Both the position numbers and the translations under genes were made by a program. Source: Pohlia nutans (lineage: Eukaryota > Streptophyta > Bryopsida > Bryales > Mniaceae). From it: a stretch of 64,000 bases of DNA. Location of the stretch: positions 33,504,253 to 33,568,252 of the forward strand of contig CM040087.1 in the NCBI GenBank assembly GCA_022496805.1, written 5' to 3'. Under the pieces are notes generated by a model that saw nothing but the letters and a program-made list of their open reading frames with translations, searched no databases and had not been told where the DNA came from. This document shows positions 32,247 through 44,468 of the stretch, in pieces (the stretch's first letter is position 1; each line of letters begins with the position of its first letter).

Positions 32247-35200
32247 ATGGCTACTCTGTCTTGCACCGGATTACCTGCATTGGCATCTTCTCATGTAGAA
32301 TGCACTAGTTCTGGTTCTAGAGATTTGAAGCAGGGCACCGGTTTGTGCGTTAATCGCGCGGGGGTTCCATTAGGGTTAGGCAGGACAACGGGTTTGAATG
32401 ATTTGAATTTTAGTAGGAGGCTTAAGAAGGAGAAGAGCAGAATCAACGGGCAGGATGCAACAACGTTTAGCGTCTTTGAGAGAAACCCTAAACCCTGTGT
32501 CACTAGGTCACGGGGGTCTCCCCGTTCTGCATTCGCCATTGCGCAAGCTGCTTTAACGCCGCCTGAGCAATTCGAGCGACTGACTTCGGTAAAGGACTAC
32601 AATTCTGCGCTCTTGAGCTGTGTAAGGTAATTAGGTTTACGCCATCTATCAACGAGTGTGGATTTTGCCGATTTTATAACTGCTGTCCTACGTGAGACTT
32701 TGCACAAATTGGACATTATGTGTTTTTTAATAGCAGTTTTGAGTAGGTCCTAAGTGGAATTCCTTTTGTTTAGATTTCTTTCTTTTTTGACCAACGCATG
32801 CAATGTTTTTCACTCATTATAGTGATATGAAATTTGGCTCCATTTGAGTTATATTTTTCACAATATAATCAATTGAATTTGTCATTTTAGAACTATGAAT
32901 TTTAGGGGTTAAGGTTTTAGGGTTTTCATGCAAATTGTGGTGTGGTGTGGTTTGGCAGAGATGGACGCATGAGAGATGCAATGATACTTTTTAAACGCTT
33001 TGAAGGAGCTGGCTTGAGACCCGACGTCGTTTCATATACTGCGCTTATCCAAGGCTTTGGAAAGCTTAAATCTTATAACAAAGTCACGGACGTATTCAGT
33101 CAAATGCAACGCAACAGGTAACTTACGTTGAATACTAATTCTGAATTCCTTTAGTTTTGAAAACCGCCTACACTATGATAGCCTGTGTTGCAAAAATTTA
33201 TTTGGTTATGGTACTAGGAATTGACTAGGGAATAGTAAGTTCTGTGAGAAAACGTTGGCATGCAATTTATGTTCCTCTTAGATCCTGTTCCTCCGCTTCT
33301 TTTAATTCTGGAACTGCTGTCGTCTGCTTTTCTTTTTTCCTGTTTCTTATTCAGGATTTTCATAATCTGAGTTTGGAATTTCCTGGTTGCTGCACAATTA
33401 ACAGGTTTTTAAGACACCCTCGTGTATTAACTTTTAGACAAGAGAATGTTTGCCATGGTTTATAGGAAGGTCTTTCTATGGTCATAGTGAACATATGGAG
33501 GCCTTTGTATAATATGTAGGGAGGCCTTTGTATAATATGTGGGGAGGCCTTTGTATTATCACTGTGACCATTAATCAGTGAGAAGATTTTCATTGTGACA
33601 TTGTCTAAAAGTTTTTGAAATATTGTTAGACAAAGTAGTGTTAATTGTGTGTCTGTAGAGTATTTTCTCGGTTGTCATTACCGTAGTATTATTAGTCATG
33701 ATAAATGACACTCTCAGCACATAAATGACACTCTCTGTATGATTCTTGGGGCAGGTGTCCACCAGATCTCAAGTTTTGTACAGTTTTGATAAGCACATTT
33801 GGTAACGGAGGACTGCCAGTTTTGGCAGAAAGTGCGATGCAGTATGCTCAAGCTCAAGGCTTGCAGCCTGATGCTATAGCTTATACTGCACTAGTCCATG
33901 CTTATGCACATGAAGGCCTGTGGGAAGAAGCAGAGAAGGCCCTAAGGTAACCCAAAACATCCTCCTCTGGAGTGTTTACAATCGATGTCCATGAAGGTGC
34001 ATGACCATATTGTAATTGTCATTTGTTACATCAAAGTTATGCACTAGTTCTTTTACTGTTTCATCGCATCATGATCATAACGTGAATTTCAGAACTATCA
34101 TGGTTTTAAACTTTGGATTGGAGCAGTCCTTCATTATCTACACTAAATAGGGGTATTTAGAGGACTGAAAAATTAGTAAAGTTCATTGTTCACGGTGCTA
34201 AATCAGTGGAAATAAATATGATTCTTAGTTCTAAAGTTTTGTTGTTATGCATGTACACATAAAGGTATTGTGTTTTTTGTACAGTAACGGTAAATATTTT
34301 TTATAGTGTGAAATGTTGATAAATTAGTACGGGTCTCCTTAATACCCCTATTTAGTGTAGTTTCGAGCTTACTCGTCTTGTTTGCAAATATTAGGAAAAC
34401 CATTTTAGTGGAGATTTTTCGGTCTTACAGATTTTATTGATGTTTTCTCAGAGATATGCTGGATGCGGGAATAGTGGATGACAGACCCTTCGCAGCTCTC
34501 GTGTCAGCATATGGGAAGGCAGGTCTAATTGACCATGTTGACAGGGTTTTGGAAACGATGGAGTCCTCAGGGGTTGAGTCAGGCACAGTACTTTATAATA
34601 CTCTGATTAACATCCATAGTAAGGCTGAAAATCCGGAGAAAGCTCGTGCAGTGTTGCAGCTCATGCAAGCTAATGGTGAGTTCAAATTGCTTTTAAAGTA
34701 GCCGATTATACCACCGAGTCACTGAGCATTAAAATTAGCTGCACATCATATAACCCTTAAAGGACCAAGGATTCATGGTTTTAAAATGACAAATTCAATT
34801 GATCATATTGTAAAAAGACAATAATTCAGAAAAACGGAACCAAGTTTTAAATCACTGGAATCAGTGACGAACATTGCTGCATGTGTTGGTCAAAAAACAA
34901 ATAAATTTGAACAAAAGAAAAGTTCACGTAGGACCTACTCAAAACTGCTCAAAACTGGGGTTTTATGACCTGGCTTTTATTTGATCAAAGAGAACTGCTT
35001 CCTAGTATGTGTGGGTAGTGGACCTCGGAGCTGTTTTTGAACCTTGCACACTAATTTTTGTAACGTCAAATTTTTCTGGTAACTCCTTTTGTTGAAGATT
35101 AATTTCTTTGCGATTCTGGTGTAAACGTGTGATTGACTCGCCTATGCTCAGGTTGCCAGTGTGACGAGATCACGTATACATCTATTATGGAAGCCTATAC

Positions 35201-36790
35201 ACGCAACAAGCAACCTTTGCAGGCAGAAAGTACGCTGGGGGAGATGAAACGGACTGGTATCCAACCAGGGTCTGTGAGTTACGGAGTTCTCATTAATGGC
35301 TATTGTCAAGCTGGCCGTCTAGGAGATGCAGAAAGGATATTAAGGTGAGGGACCATTGGTTACCATTAAGCTGAGACCTGAATTTCGTTTCTTATTGCTC
35401 ACAGTTTCACGTTAACATATGTAAGAACTGTGTGAATTTGGAGATCACTATAGAGCTGTGGAAAGATCACTTTGAGTGCAGGACCCATATCTGTTGAGAT
35501 CAAATTTTTATCACTACATATTAACTTCTTATGCGAATTTCAAAGTGGGAGGTTGTAGACCACTATAAGTGACAGCAAACAACCCCATTTTCCATTCAAG
35601 ACATTTAGCTTACACCACGTGCTAATATGTCCAACCTAGTGCATGAATAGATTAGCTGCTGTTGATAACAGGAGACGGGATTAGGTCCTTCACGGTTTCA
35701 TTATCTATGTAATAGAGTATGTTGCTACTCTGCAGGTCAATGCAAAATGCTTACTGCAAACCAACAGTGGAAATTTATAATATGATGATCAAGGGTTATG
35801 CTTCTGCTAAGATGCGAAATGAAGCTGAGCGGCTATACCAAGCGTTACAAGACTCTGGGCTGCATCCTGACACTGTCACATTCAACATTCTAATTTCTAT
35901 GTACATCAGATGTAGGAGACGAAGACAGGTACGTTACAAATTCGTTGGATCTCTTCTATTTGTACCTGCAATTTTTTAGTTCTCAGGTGATCTGTGTGTT
36001 ATGGACTTGTGGCAGAGTTATGTGATGCTTGCAACTAAAGGAAGTCAACTAATAGTTAATATCTACTCAAAGCATTGAGCGGTATCTGAATAACAGGGTT
36101 TTTAGTAAAATTATGCTGTTTCAAGAACCATAAAGAGAATCTTTCCCATAGTTCATGGAAGTCCTCCATATGATCATTGGGACCATAGAGGTACCTATAC
36201 ATGAATCATGTTGAAGAATCTTTCTGATATTTAAAAGTTCCAAAAAACGTCTACATTTGGAATTTTGGACCTCACTGATTTTTAACGATTTCCTTGCAAA
36301 GTCTAATATTTCATGGGTTCGCGCATTTTTCTCACGGATTTCGCACTAATTCAGCATAGAATCCGCACGGCTTCTACATTCACTATTTTTGTTATCTAAC
36401 GAAGAGCAGAATCCATGCAGAATTAGTGCAAAATCCGTGTAGAATCCGTGCGAAAAATGTACGAACCCATGAAATATCGGATGTCGCACGGAAATCGTTT
36501 AAAATCCGTGCAGTTCTAAATTCCTGATGTAGATTTACTCAAAACCCTATCGAATGTTGTATTGATGTTGATTCTGTTTTTGCATAAGTTACTCCCAAAT
36601 TCTCATAGTTTCTTCATTGCTTTCACTGCAGGCAGAGGACTGTTATATTCTCATGCAGCAACTAGGCTGCAAACCTGACACGGTCACGTTCAAGATACTA
36701 CTGAAAGCTTACACAGATAACAAAAATCCAATTGACGCTGAGAGGATACGACTTGACATGCGGAAAGCCGGAATCAGCTTAGAAATCTAA
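32247..36790 (+). CDS. P-class pentatricopeptide repeat protein, organelle-targeted
   Basis: Seven exons: 32247-32626, 32959-33117, 33755-33946, 34452-34675, 35152-35344, 35736-35928 and 36632-36790. All junctions are GT-AG and in phase, giving 499 residues. Residues 1-105 are Ser/Arg/Gly-rich with few acidic residues, a plausible plastid (or mitochondrial) transit peptide. From about residue 118 to the end, roughly ten to eleven 35-residue PPR motifs follow, for example DVVSYTALIQGFGKLKSYNK, VLYNTLINIHSKAENPEKA, VSYGVLINGYCQAGRLGDAE and DTVTFNILISMY. No E/DYW editing tail is present, so it is a P-class RNA-binding factor for organelle transcript processing or translation. Target RNA is unknown. 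Introns fall between repeats, mostly in a conserved 'R' codon split AG|N. Two introns carry CCTAAAGGACC-type MITEs and the last holds a palindromic MITE. An intron-rich P-class gene is atypical of seed plants. Confidence 0.9.
32670..32912. mobile_element. Degenerate CCTAAAGGACC-type TTAA MITE, PPR intron 1
   Basis: The body matches the family ('cagttttgagtaggtcc', 'tttctttcttttttgacc', 'tgatatgaaatttggctcc', 'tgaatttgtcattttag'). The right end TTTAGGGG-TTAA is intact (TTAA 32909-32912). The left terminus has decayed. Confidence 0.65.
34748..34970. mobile_element. CCTAAAGGACC-type MITE, inverse orientation, PPR intron 4
   Basis: Starts CCCTTAAAGGACCAAGGATT and continues 'catggttttaaaatgacaaa', then reads through the family body in reverse to 'tcaaaactggggttttatgacc'. 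Its TTAA flanks have mutated. Confidence 0.65.
36256..36526. mobile_element. Palindromic MITE, second copy of the 20430-20691 family
   Basis: 'ggaattttggacctcactga' at the left and 'gcagttctaaattcctgatg' at the right are inverse, and inner arms 'atatttcatgggttcg' / 'cgaacccatgaaatat' pair. PPR intron 6. Confidence 0.75.
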
Positions 36791-37157
36791 CATGGGAAAA
36801 TTCCGAATCAGCCATAATTTGGGAATTGCGATTCCTCTTTATGTTACCACAGTGTAAATTACATACTGCTTGTTGGTCATTGGATGCTAGGGCTGTTTTA
36901 ACCAATTTTTTGTGGATAAAGCTTGAACCGTAAATCCTTCAGTTGCTATTGAACCAGAGAGCTCCATCGATTCCTGCTATGGAGAACTGGCTCTTCTCAA
37001 GTTTGGTGACGATCTTCCAGGTATGACGTACAACCAACTCACAGCCTAGATCTACAGCGGTGGATTTTCCTGAGGATTCACTAGGCAACAAGGTGTGTAT
37101 TCTGGAGCTTTAAAGCAGCTTCCCACCAACAGCCAGCCAGCACCCATACTCATGTAC
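36791..37157. other. 3' flank of the PPR gene
   Basis: Presumed 3' UTR and terminator region. No other feature seen. Confidence 0.4.
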
Positions 37158-37650
37158 TCTAGCCCCTAAAGGACCAAGAAGCCCAAATTGGGCCTCATGT
37201 TTTTTTTTGACGTTTTGAGTAGGTCTTTCGTGGACTTTCTTCTTGTTTAAATTTCTTTCTTTCTTGACCAACGCATACAATGCAGGGTATTTTTTTTCAT
37301 ATTTGGCCCAATGCTTCGGTAGCGCCATAAAGTATAATGTTGAAGCCAAATATTTCTACATTCATCTATATATTAGACAAGCAATCTAATTTTCATCCAA
37401 ATTTTAGCTACTTCATCCAATGTTTTTATGAAAAATATATAACATTTGGCTTTTTCATCCAAAAATATCTTTTAAATTTCATACTATTTGTAGCCAAACA
37501 ATTATATTTGGTGCAATTTGGCGATAAATCGCCAAAAAAAAAAACACTGATACAATGTTCTTCATTGATTCTGGTGATATAATATTTGGTTCCGTCTGAA
37601 GTCTACTTTCACAATGCGATCAAATGAATTTGTCAATTAAAACAATGAAT
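37158..37650. mobile_element. CCTAAAGGACC-type MITE interrupted by a second element
   Basis: The left end is 'agcccctaaaggaccaagaagccc' and the body is as in 63213-63439. It breaks at 37282 and resumes at 37558 ('ttcttcattgattctggtg'), ending at 'aaaacaatgaatcc', where the usual right terminus is replaced by telomere-like repeats. Confidence 0.7.
37283..37549. mobile_element. hAT-like non-autonomous element with 8-bp target duplication
   Basis: The 267-bp insert starts CAGGGTATTTTTTTT and ends AAAAAAAAAAACACTG (inverse CAGTGTTTTTTTTTTT). It is flanked by ATACAATG at 37275-37282 and 37550-37557. Removing it and one copy of ATACAATG restores the CCTAAAGGACC-type MITE sequence. Eight-base duplications and CAGNG ends fit hAT; the superfamily call is inference. 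Confidence 0.7.
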
Positions 37651-37668
37651 CCTAAACCCTAAACCCTA
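37651..37668. repeat. Short interstitial telomere-type repeat
   Basis: CCTAAACCCTAAACCCTA, about two and a half units of the plant telomere repeat CCCTAAA, located exactly at the broken right end of the MITE 37158-37650. Confidence 0.75.
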
Positions 37669-37741
37669 GCCTCTTTCATTACGAAGCGGCTGCACTTTGA
37701 GAACAGGCGGTCTTTTAGAATTCTGGTGTACCCTGTCCTCT

Positions 37742-38328
37742 TTAACCCCTAAACGTACCAGGGTGTCCCTAGAATTGACAATTTGGAAAAAAGCATTATA
37801 AACTACCATTTAGAAGAATATTTTGGATTTGATATACAAATGAAAGTTCTAGATTTTGAATTTTAGATTCCATCCGTACGGTTTGATTCACTAATACAAT
37901 CACCAATATTTAATTATAAAATTTGAAAGTTAAAATTAAAAATTCCTTCTAAATTTGATTACAAACTAATTTCAACAATTTTTGAGTAAAATTTGTTGGA
38001 ATGAGTTTGAAATGAGATACTCTTAAATGTGGTGATACTTTGAAATTTTTGTGTTTCTTAAATTTATGACCTCTTTTTTCACGATTCCACTTTGAACTAG
38101 AGTCAATGCAATTTTGGCTTGGTCAACGACTTGACATACTTCTACGTTTGTAATTTTAGAAAAATATGTACTCCAGTATGACTAAATCCAGCCATTAGAT
38201 AGGACAACAACTTGGTGAAGAATCTCCAAAAAAATGGATGAGTTTCATCCAAGCATTGATGAGAACGTGAGAAGGCTTTGAATCTGTTCGTGATCCAGTT
38301 TCTGGACTCTGGGACGTTTAGGGGTTAA
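37742..38328. mobile_element. TTAA-flanked element, CCCCTAAACGTACC family, 587 bp
   Basis: TTAA 37742-37745 with CCCCTAAACGTACC; right GGGACGTTTAGGGG with TTAA 38325-38328. The right 70 bp ('gaatctgttcgtgatccag') are shared with 545-855 and 51796-52115; the left interior differs and resembles 39754-40485. Confidence 0.78.
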
Positions 38329-38994
38329 TATGTGGGGTCCCAAAGTATCAATGATAGTGTTACAAATTTGCAGGATATTCCAGAGGTCATATTAAAGAGG
38401 TTTCAATAATCACTATTTAATCGGTTGGGCATGCTCATTGTGCCTGCAGATTTTAGATCCTTTTCTGAGTCCTGTGCTCGTGCTTGAGAAGAAGAATCAG
38501 TAATTTCATAGTTCATAGTAACGTTGAGCACTTTAAATTTCAAGTAAAGCAATTTTTGGACCCTGTAGACCCCGAATTGTTTACAGGTCCAAAGCAGTTA
38601 CAGCATTCCAGGAACAGTTTGTGTCAATGATGTCTTTTTTGTACTTCTATCATCACGAGTCATCAAATTTTCCAACCAACTGGCACCTGATAAGTCTCTG
38701 AAACGGAGAGGCTGTAGGCAACTACACCCAGGTTTGTCTTCTTCAGTACACTGAGGTTGTCTTGTTTGTCGTTGTCGAGTTGTTCGACAGGTGTCTAGTA
38801 CGTTAGACAACTTGGCTGAAATATGCTCGAATATTCAAGAATACCGGAGAATATTCTAAAATATTGTATGTACATTCTACGAATATGGTATATTCTTAGA
38901 CAAGGGGATGTATTGTCTGTCTTCGACATTGTGTCGTGCTTGTTGCACAAATTAACCCTAACTACACCTCTCCACGCCCAAACCTCTTTTATCC
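38329..38994. other. No recognisable feature
   Basis: Intergenic sequence. The minus-strand frame 38598-38810 has no recognisable domain. 'gaatattc'-type motifs repeat near 38825-38880. Confidence 0.35.
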
Positions 38995-39757
38995 CTGAAT
39001 GACAAAGGGGTAAGGGCAAAACCTAGATGTGTTATAAAATGTTACTTCTGCAACGTTGATGAAGTTTGGTTGAAAAGTCCTAATGAGGAGCATGATGTTT
39101 AGGGTTGCTTTACACTACGGTGGAGAAGTGCACGATTGGTTAAGAATTTCAGCCCAAGATATGGTTATTTGAGGCTAGGGATGATATGTCAGAGAAGATG
39201 AAAAGACAATAAAAAAAATGCTTTGAAATTGGAGTTTTCCGGAGGCCAAGTTTCTTGTTCAAGGCTTTGAGGTTGCCCAATAAACTTGACCTCCAAACAA
39301 AAAGTGTCCTTACGTTGGTAGCAATGTCGTTTTCATTCTGTACAAATTTCTCCACTAGAAGACTCTTGGCCATAGTGTAAACCACCACCGGACAAGAGTA
39401 TCACTCTTAGCCAATCATATTTTAGAATTCCCCTAAAATTCATGACCGGTTGGCTTCTCAACCGTAATGTGTAAAGCAGCCTTTAGTAATTACCCATACA
39501 GACAAACTTTCCAAAAATGTTTTAGATACACCTTTAACGAGTTTAGAAGCATTTACCATTTTGTATTCACCAAGATTACAAATTTTATTTTTAGAATTTG
39601 GAATTTGGAATGATTGGTTAAGATTATACGTTCTATTCTAAAAAAATGTAAAGAACTTTTTTATAAGAGATAACATCATTAGTTTCCCCAATTAGTAAAT
39701 TTCATAACACTAGGACAATATTAAGGTCTTCGAAAATAAATTTTTGGTGGAGTTTAA
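38995..39757. repeat. Dispersed repeat (16594-17138 relative) interrupted by a MITE
   Basis: 'gggcaaaacctagatgtgtt' onward matches the 16610 and 205 copies, is split by the insert at 39102-39482, and resumes with 'gtaattacccatacagac' and 'gagtttagaagcattta'. It runs up to the TTAA of the next element. Confidence 0.55.
39102..39482. mobile_element. PIF/Harbinger-like MITE (about 380 bp)
   Basis: GGGTTGCTTTACACTACGG at the left and the inverse CCGTAATGTGTAAAGCAGCC at the right, TTA at the flanks. It interrupts the dispersed repeat 38995-39757, so it is the younger insertion. Confidence 0.72.
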
Positions 39758-40485
39758 CCCCTGAATGCCCACAACCCTCCCCATATTTGAAGAATTGAAA
39801 AGATGCATTATAAAATGCATCTAAAAGGGATATTTCGAATTTGATGCATAAATAAAAGTTGTACATTATGAGTTTTAGATTCTATCTATACAATTAAATT
39901 TACGATTGCTATCACCATTCCTTTTGTATAAAATTTGAAATTCAAAATTCAAAATTCTTTTGTAATTTGATCACGAGTAAGATATTGACAATATGTGCAT
40001 GAAATTTGTCGTGATGGCTTGATATGTAACATTCTAGGTGTAGTGATTTTTAGAGATTTTTTGGTTACTTAATTTTTCGAGTTGAATTTTTGAAGAGCAA
40101 TTTTGAACTATTTTGAATTAAGATCTTAGAATATTTGGTGAATCACTGCAACATGAAACAAAGTATAAAAATTTCACTAATCATCCCCTTTCTAATCAAT
40201 TCACACATGCTTAAAGCTAACTTTGCATAAAATCCATAGTAAAAAATTCACACTGCAAAAAGTGCATGACGGATGTGAAAATGTGGATGAAGTCTGTACA
40301 TTGACCAAAAATGGGATGTTTGGGCAACTAAGGATTAACTCAAATTAACATGATTCATATTGGGTTGGAAAATAGACTTACTTCCTATTTTAACTTATTT
40401 TATTCTATATAAAAAAAAATTCATCTTGGGCAGCCTGAAAAAAATAATTTAAAATGATTGTTCAGTCACTTACAATAGGGGTTAA
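39754..40485. mobile_element. TTAA-flanked element, CCCCTGAATGCCC subfamily, 732 bp
   Basis: TTAA 39754-39757 with CCCCTGAATGCCCAC; the right end 'acaataggggttaa' gives TTAA 40482-40485. No transposase frame. Confidence 0.65.
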
Positions 40486-41138
40486 TATCACCATCGCTAA
40501 TATCACATCCTCAATCCTCATACTTATTTTAGAAGTACATACGTGATAACAAGGAGCTCAACACATGCAAAAAGGGTTAAGACCATTTTCATGGTAAAAA
40601 TCATCCTTAAAGGGTCAGAATTAGGTTCCTCTACCTTACACTGGTGCAACATGATCCCTTGTTCCTTGAGTGGAGAGCGTAAGTTCAGGCATGCCCAACC
40701 TTTCTCTTTTCACAAATTTTCACCAAAATTTTATTTGATTTTGGGAATGGCTAACTTTCCACTAAATGAATGAACAAAAAATAGATGAAATCACCAAAAT
40801 CATGTTAAAATAATACAAAACCGCCAATATTTAAATTAAACACCCTATAAAGAATAATTTTATGAATAAGCATACATAAATGAATGATTCTATCCAATTT
40901 TTTCCTTACTAAGCTACACTCCAGGGTCCATATAGCTCTCCAATGAAAAATATTAAAATTAAAAATTAAAATACATTGAGCACACCCCTGGCCACATTTC
41001 GTAAATTAAAACGTTCTTTGACAAACATGATTCAGTTTCACTTACTACCTCCATAACATTCAGTAGCCTTCAAAGAGACTGCCTTTTAAGTTTCATCCAC
41101 CTTCATATACAGAGTGACCAGTGATTTCTAATTGAAAG
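40486..41138. other. No recognisable feature
   Basis: AT-rich. The frame 40543-40773 has no recognisable domain. Confidence 0.35.
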
Positions 41139-41312
41139 AACTATTGAATCAAATAAACAATGACGAAACACTATTGAGTGAGAATCAATCAAATAAACAA
41201 TGAAAAAATACTGTTGAATTGTGCTTTCAATGAAGAAACACTATTGAGTTGAGAATCAATCAAATAAACAATGAAAAAACATTGTTGAATTGTGCTTTCA
41301 ATTACTGTGCAC
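41139..41312. repeat. Tandem repeat, about 70-74 bp period
   Basis: About two and a half units carrying 'aacactattgag', 'gaatcaatcaaataaacaat' and 'ttgaattgtgctttcaat'. Copies differ at a few positions. No coding content. Confidence 0.75.
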
Positions 41313-41363
41313 CATGGTTGCTTGCTCTTGCTTAATGCCACGTGCCCCCATAGCTACTAATGG

Positions 41364-41424
41364 GATGTGGAATATCCCACATCATTTCATTGGAAGGATG
41401 AAATGATGTGGGATATTCCACATC
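41364..41424. repeat. Perfect 27-bp stem hairpin with 7-nt loop
   Basis: Arm 41364-41390 (starts GATGTGGAATATCCCACATC) pairs base for base with 41398-41424; loop TGGAAGG. A shorter relative, 'gtggaatattccacacc', and the following 'tactgaatgttat' occur near 24426-24490, so it may be the core of a small repeat family. Confidence 0.8.
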
Positions 41425-41724
41425 ATTCCATGCAAGGGAGGGCAGCAGGCTCAAAGACTACTGAATGTTATGTCTGAGAATAGACAGTGTTCACTAGGGA
41501 ATTTTCTAAATGTTTTTTGGTTTTGGAGAAATGCTAAAGTGGCCACATAAAATAAAATGGCACAGCCGAATATTTTCATATTCATTTATATTTTGGATAG
41601 AAATATCTTTGCATCCACGCTTTTGAATGACTTTCATTAAACAAATTGGCGAGTTTATTCGATTTACTTTGCAAAATTTGGAACACATTTGGCATATTCA
41701 TCCATTTTTAAAACAAAATTTTCC
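41425..41724. other. No recognisable feature
   Basis: AT-rich spacer between the hairpin and the first of two diverged MITEs. Confidence 0.35.
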
Positions 41725-42035
41725 TTGACCCCTAAATGTCCTAGCATCCAGAAATTGGATCACAAACACAATCAAAAGTGTTGTAATTGTTAAATACAGT
41801 CTTGGATGACTTGCATCCAAGTCACCATTGCAAGCCTACTAAATTCTCCACCAATTAAAGTAAATCTCTTGTGATAGGAAGATGTTCATAATATTGGAGA
41901 GCCTCCAAATGCAAGTATGACAAATTTGTTGGGTTGGTTTTATGGTTGCAATGGTCTTCTTGAGATGTACATGAGCAACTATTTATGAGGCTAGCATCCA
42001 CTTGTGTTCAAAGGATTGGTACGTTCAGGGGTTTA
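41725..42035. mobile_element. Diverged CCCCTAAACGT-family MITE (inverse orientation)
   Basis: Left 'ttgacccctaaatgtcc', right 'ggtacgttcaggggttta'. The body reads as the inverse of 545-855 ('tggatgacttgcatccaagtc', 'atgtacatgagc'). TTAA flanks mutated to TTGA and TTTA. Confidence 0.65.
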
Positions 42036-42083
42036 GGGGGCTACGGCATGGTGCACGCCAGCTATTTGTGGTGCTATTTGGCA

Positions 42084-42410
42084 TTTACCCCCTAAACATA
42101 CCCATGTTCAAAAACTGAATCACGAACAAATTCAAAGCCTTGCAACTTTCTCATACAGCCTTGGATGGCTTTCATCAAAGTCACCTTTGTAAGCCTATTA
42201 AATTCTTTACCAATTACAATAAATCTCTTGTGATGGGGAGTGGTTGATAATATTGGAGAGGCCTCCAACTACAAGTATGTCACATTTGTTGGGTAGATTT
42301 CATGCTTGCAATGGTCCTCTTATGTACACCTCATGTACATCTGAACCATGCTAATATCTATTTTGAGGTTAGCATCTACTTCTATTCAAAGGGTTGATAT
42401 ATGTTCACGA
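42084..42410. mobile_element. Second diverged CCCCTAAACGT-family MITE (inverse)
   Basis: Left 'ttaccccctaaacatacc' with the inverse-oriented body ('acaaattcaaagccttgcaa', 'ccttggatggctttcatc'). The right terminus is lost near 'gggttgatatatgttcac'. It lies about 50 bp from the previous copy in the same orientation. Confidence 0.6.
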
Positions 42411-43531
42411 CTTTGTGGTGCAAAAGGAGGTCGTTTTGCGAAGTGGAATGGCATTCAACCTAGTTAGCATACTACACTAAATAGTTAGATTAGTGATAGA
42501 TACACTAATTTACATAAACATGTTGTAAGTTTTTACTGTTGACCAATTTTTTTACCCTCTATATTGGTCAAGATGCGGATCTTTCAATAGTATTGGAATC
42601 AATGTCTTTGGTAATTTTTTTGTCGAGAGTAAAAATCTATAATATTTTCAAATCTTATAATTATCTAACACTAATCTACCTATTTAGTGTAGTGGTCTTA
42701 GATTTGGCTCGATTAGCTTGGTCTAGGTGTCTACCGGTCTCACCGGTCCTGGCGGGACGGGTTTGTATTTGTGTTCTCTCTGTGCAGTAAAGGTTCTCCT
42801 TTATTTGTGTAATTTTTTTTTTGAAACATTTCTGGTGTGGTGGCTCTGTATTTTACCCTTTTGCAATTGACACGTTTGGTTTGTGGAAAAGAAAAACAAA
42901 AGAAAAACAAAAACGAGAAGAAAGGTTTCACTTGGTACATTTAGGAGTTAAATCCTAAAAAACCAATCACTGGTGCTTACGTACCCTTTATTTATTTTAT
43001 TTCTTTTGGTACAAGTGGTGAAGTGGAAACCATTTTATTCCACTGCAGAGAAGAAGCTCACGTACCCTTTAATGTACACAAGTGTCCTATGAGGCTCAAT
43101 TCAACGTCTCCTGTTGATATTGTAATAGTTCTAAAGAGTAATATGTTATAAAATGTCTCAAATAGCAATTGAGATTGAGAGCTTTTATTCAAAAAGTTAC
43201 TTTTTCATAAAGCCTATACATATTAAAGACGCAGTCATTGAAAGCGTTGAATGATTAGAAATTTCGTGTGAAGAAATTGTTTTCATTTAGCAGTGTATTT
43301 TTAAGATGACCCCTGCCTGAATCTTGATTCTAAAGTTAGAGTTAAAAAAGGAAGTTAATGGAATGTAATTAAAGCCCTAATGGCATGTGTATGGATCATG
43401 TGCAGATTTGTCTTCCATATTAAACTGGGTTTCCAACTTTATAGGGCCACGAATGGAATAGGTCCCTCCACCCTAATTTTAATTCTTAGGTTTTCCACCT
43501 CAGCCTAGGTACCCAACTTCAGGGAAGGGGT
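42411..43531. other. No recognisable feature
   Basis: The frames 42539-42790 and 42740-42940 (minus) have no recognisable domain. No inverted repeats were identified. Confidence 0.35.
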
Positions 43532-43737
43532 AATCACCATACAGTGTGGTGGATAACTGCTGTGGGTGCATTCATCCATTTTAACACGTGTTCATGCAAA
43601 TTGAACAAAGTTTCATCCACTTATATACGTTTATCCAATTTGACATCAAAGGTGGATGAATTTGACCACGATATTTTGAAAAAATGATTGTTACTGTAAC
43701 CTCTCGTAAATACTGTGGGCCACAGTATATGGTGATT
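43532..43737. mobile_element. Small inverted-repeat element, AATCACCATA ends
   Basis: Left AATCACCATACAGTGTGG, right 'ccacagtatatggtgatt'. About 206 bp, no coding capacity. A single related right end ('cacaatatatggtgatttcag') lies near 56982-57002. Confidence 0.55.
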
Positions 43738-44468
43738 TCAGAGTAGCTAATTTTTAAACTGGGTAAAAGGTTAGGTAACTTTTCCTTGAATTACCCATTT
43801 AAGCTCTTTTGCTTGAAGGATTTTGAAAATTGATCCTCGACTATTTTTGGCTCATAGAGAAATTAGAGTCATGAATAAAAAAAATGAATTTTATTTCATT
43901 TGGATAGTTATTTATTTATTACTCCCTCCATCCGACCAAAAAGTTGTGATTCCATTAAAACTTTGTGATTGAGCCCCACATCAGAAAGAACAACTGGCTC
44001 ACCAAAATTGAAGCTCTTCACACTACGAAACCACTCTAGAAATCCATAATTTAAAATATACCTATAACTAAAAAGCAAATTGACGCTAAAGGCTTGTTAT
44101 TTCATAGTCATCTGAATTGCTACATGTAGCCTTCAAACAAGAAGAGATCCAATGACTTTGCATGGTAAGCCTTTGCATGTAATTTGCATTTTCAATTTGA
44201 AACAAATCATACAATTTTGTCGTCACTGAACCCTCTAAGCGTGCAAGAAGCTCAATTGGGTCATGTTTGGTCGATTTTTTAGTCAAACATTGATTTCCAC
44301 CTACTGTAATTCCTAATTTCAAATGTAAATAGTCTCAGCTTCGAAAACGTGGGGACTCTCTTTTACTTTCTAGTTCAATTTACCATTCTTCGAAATTGCG
44401 TTTCTTCACATCACTTTAAGGCTCAAAATCCTAAATATGTAGAGGCTCGTCACGGGAGGGTGTCGTAA
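43738..44468. other. No gene; solitary Stowaway-type end
   Basis: TA followed by CTCCCTCCATCCGACCAAAA at about 43920 resembles one end of a Stowaway-like element, but I find no partner end downstream. Otherwise unassigned. Confidence 0.4.

Noticed and set aside
37651..37668. Chromosome-end or ancient fusion signal
   Set aside because: Only two to three telomere units, located at a MITE end between ordinary genes; too short to mark a fusion site.
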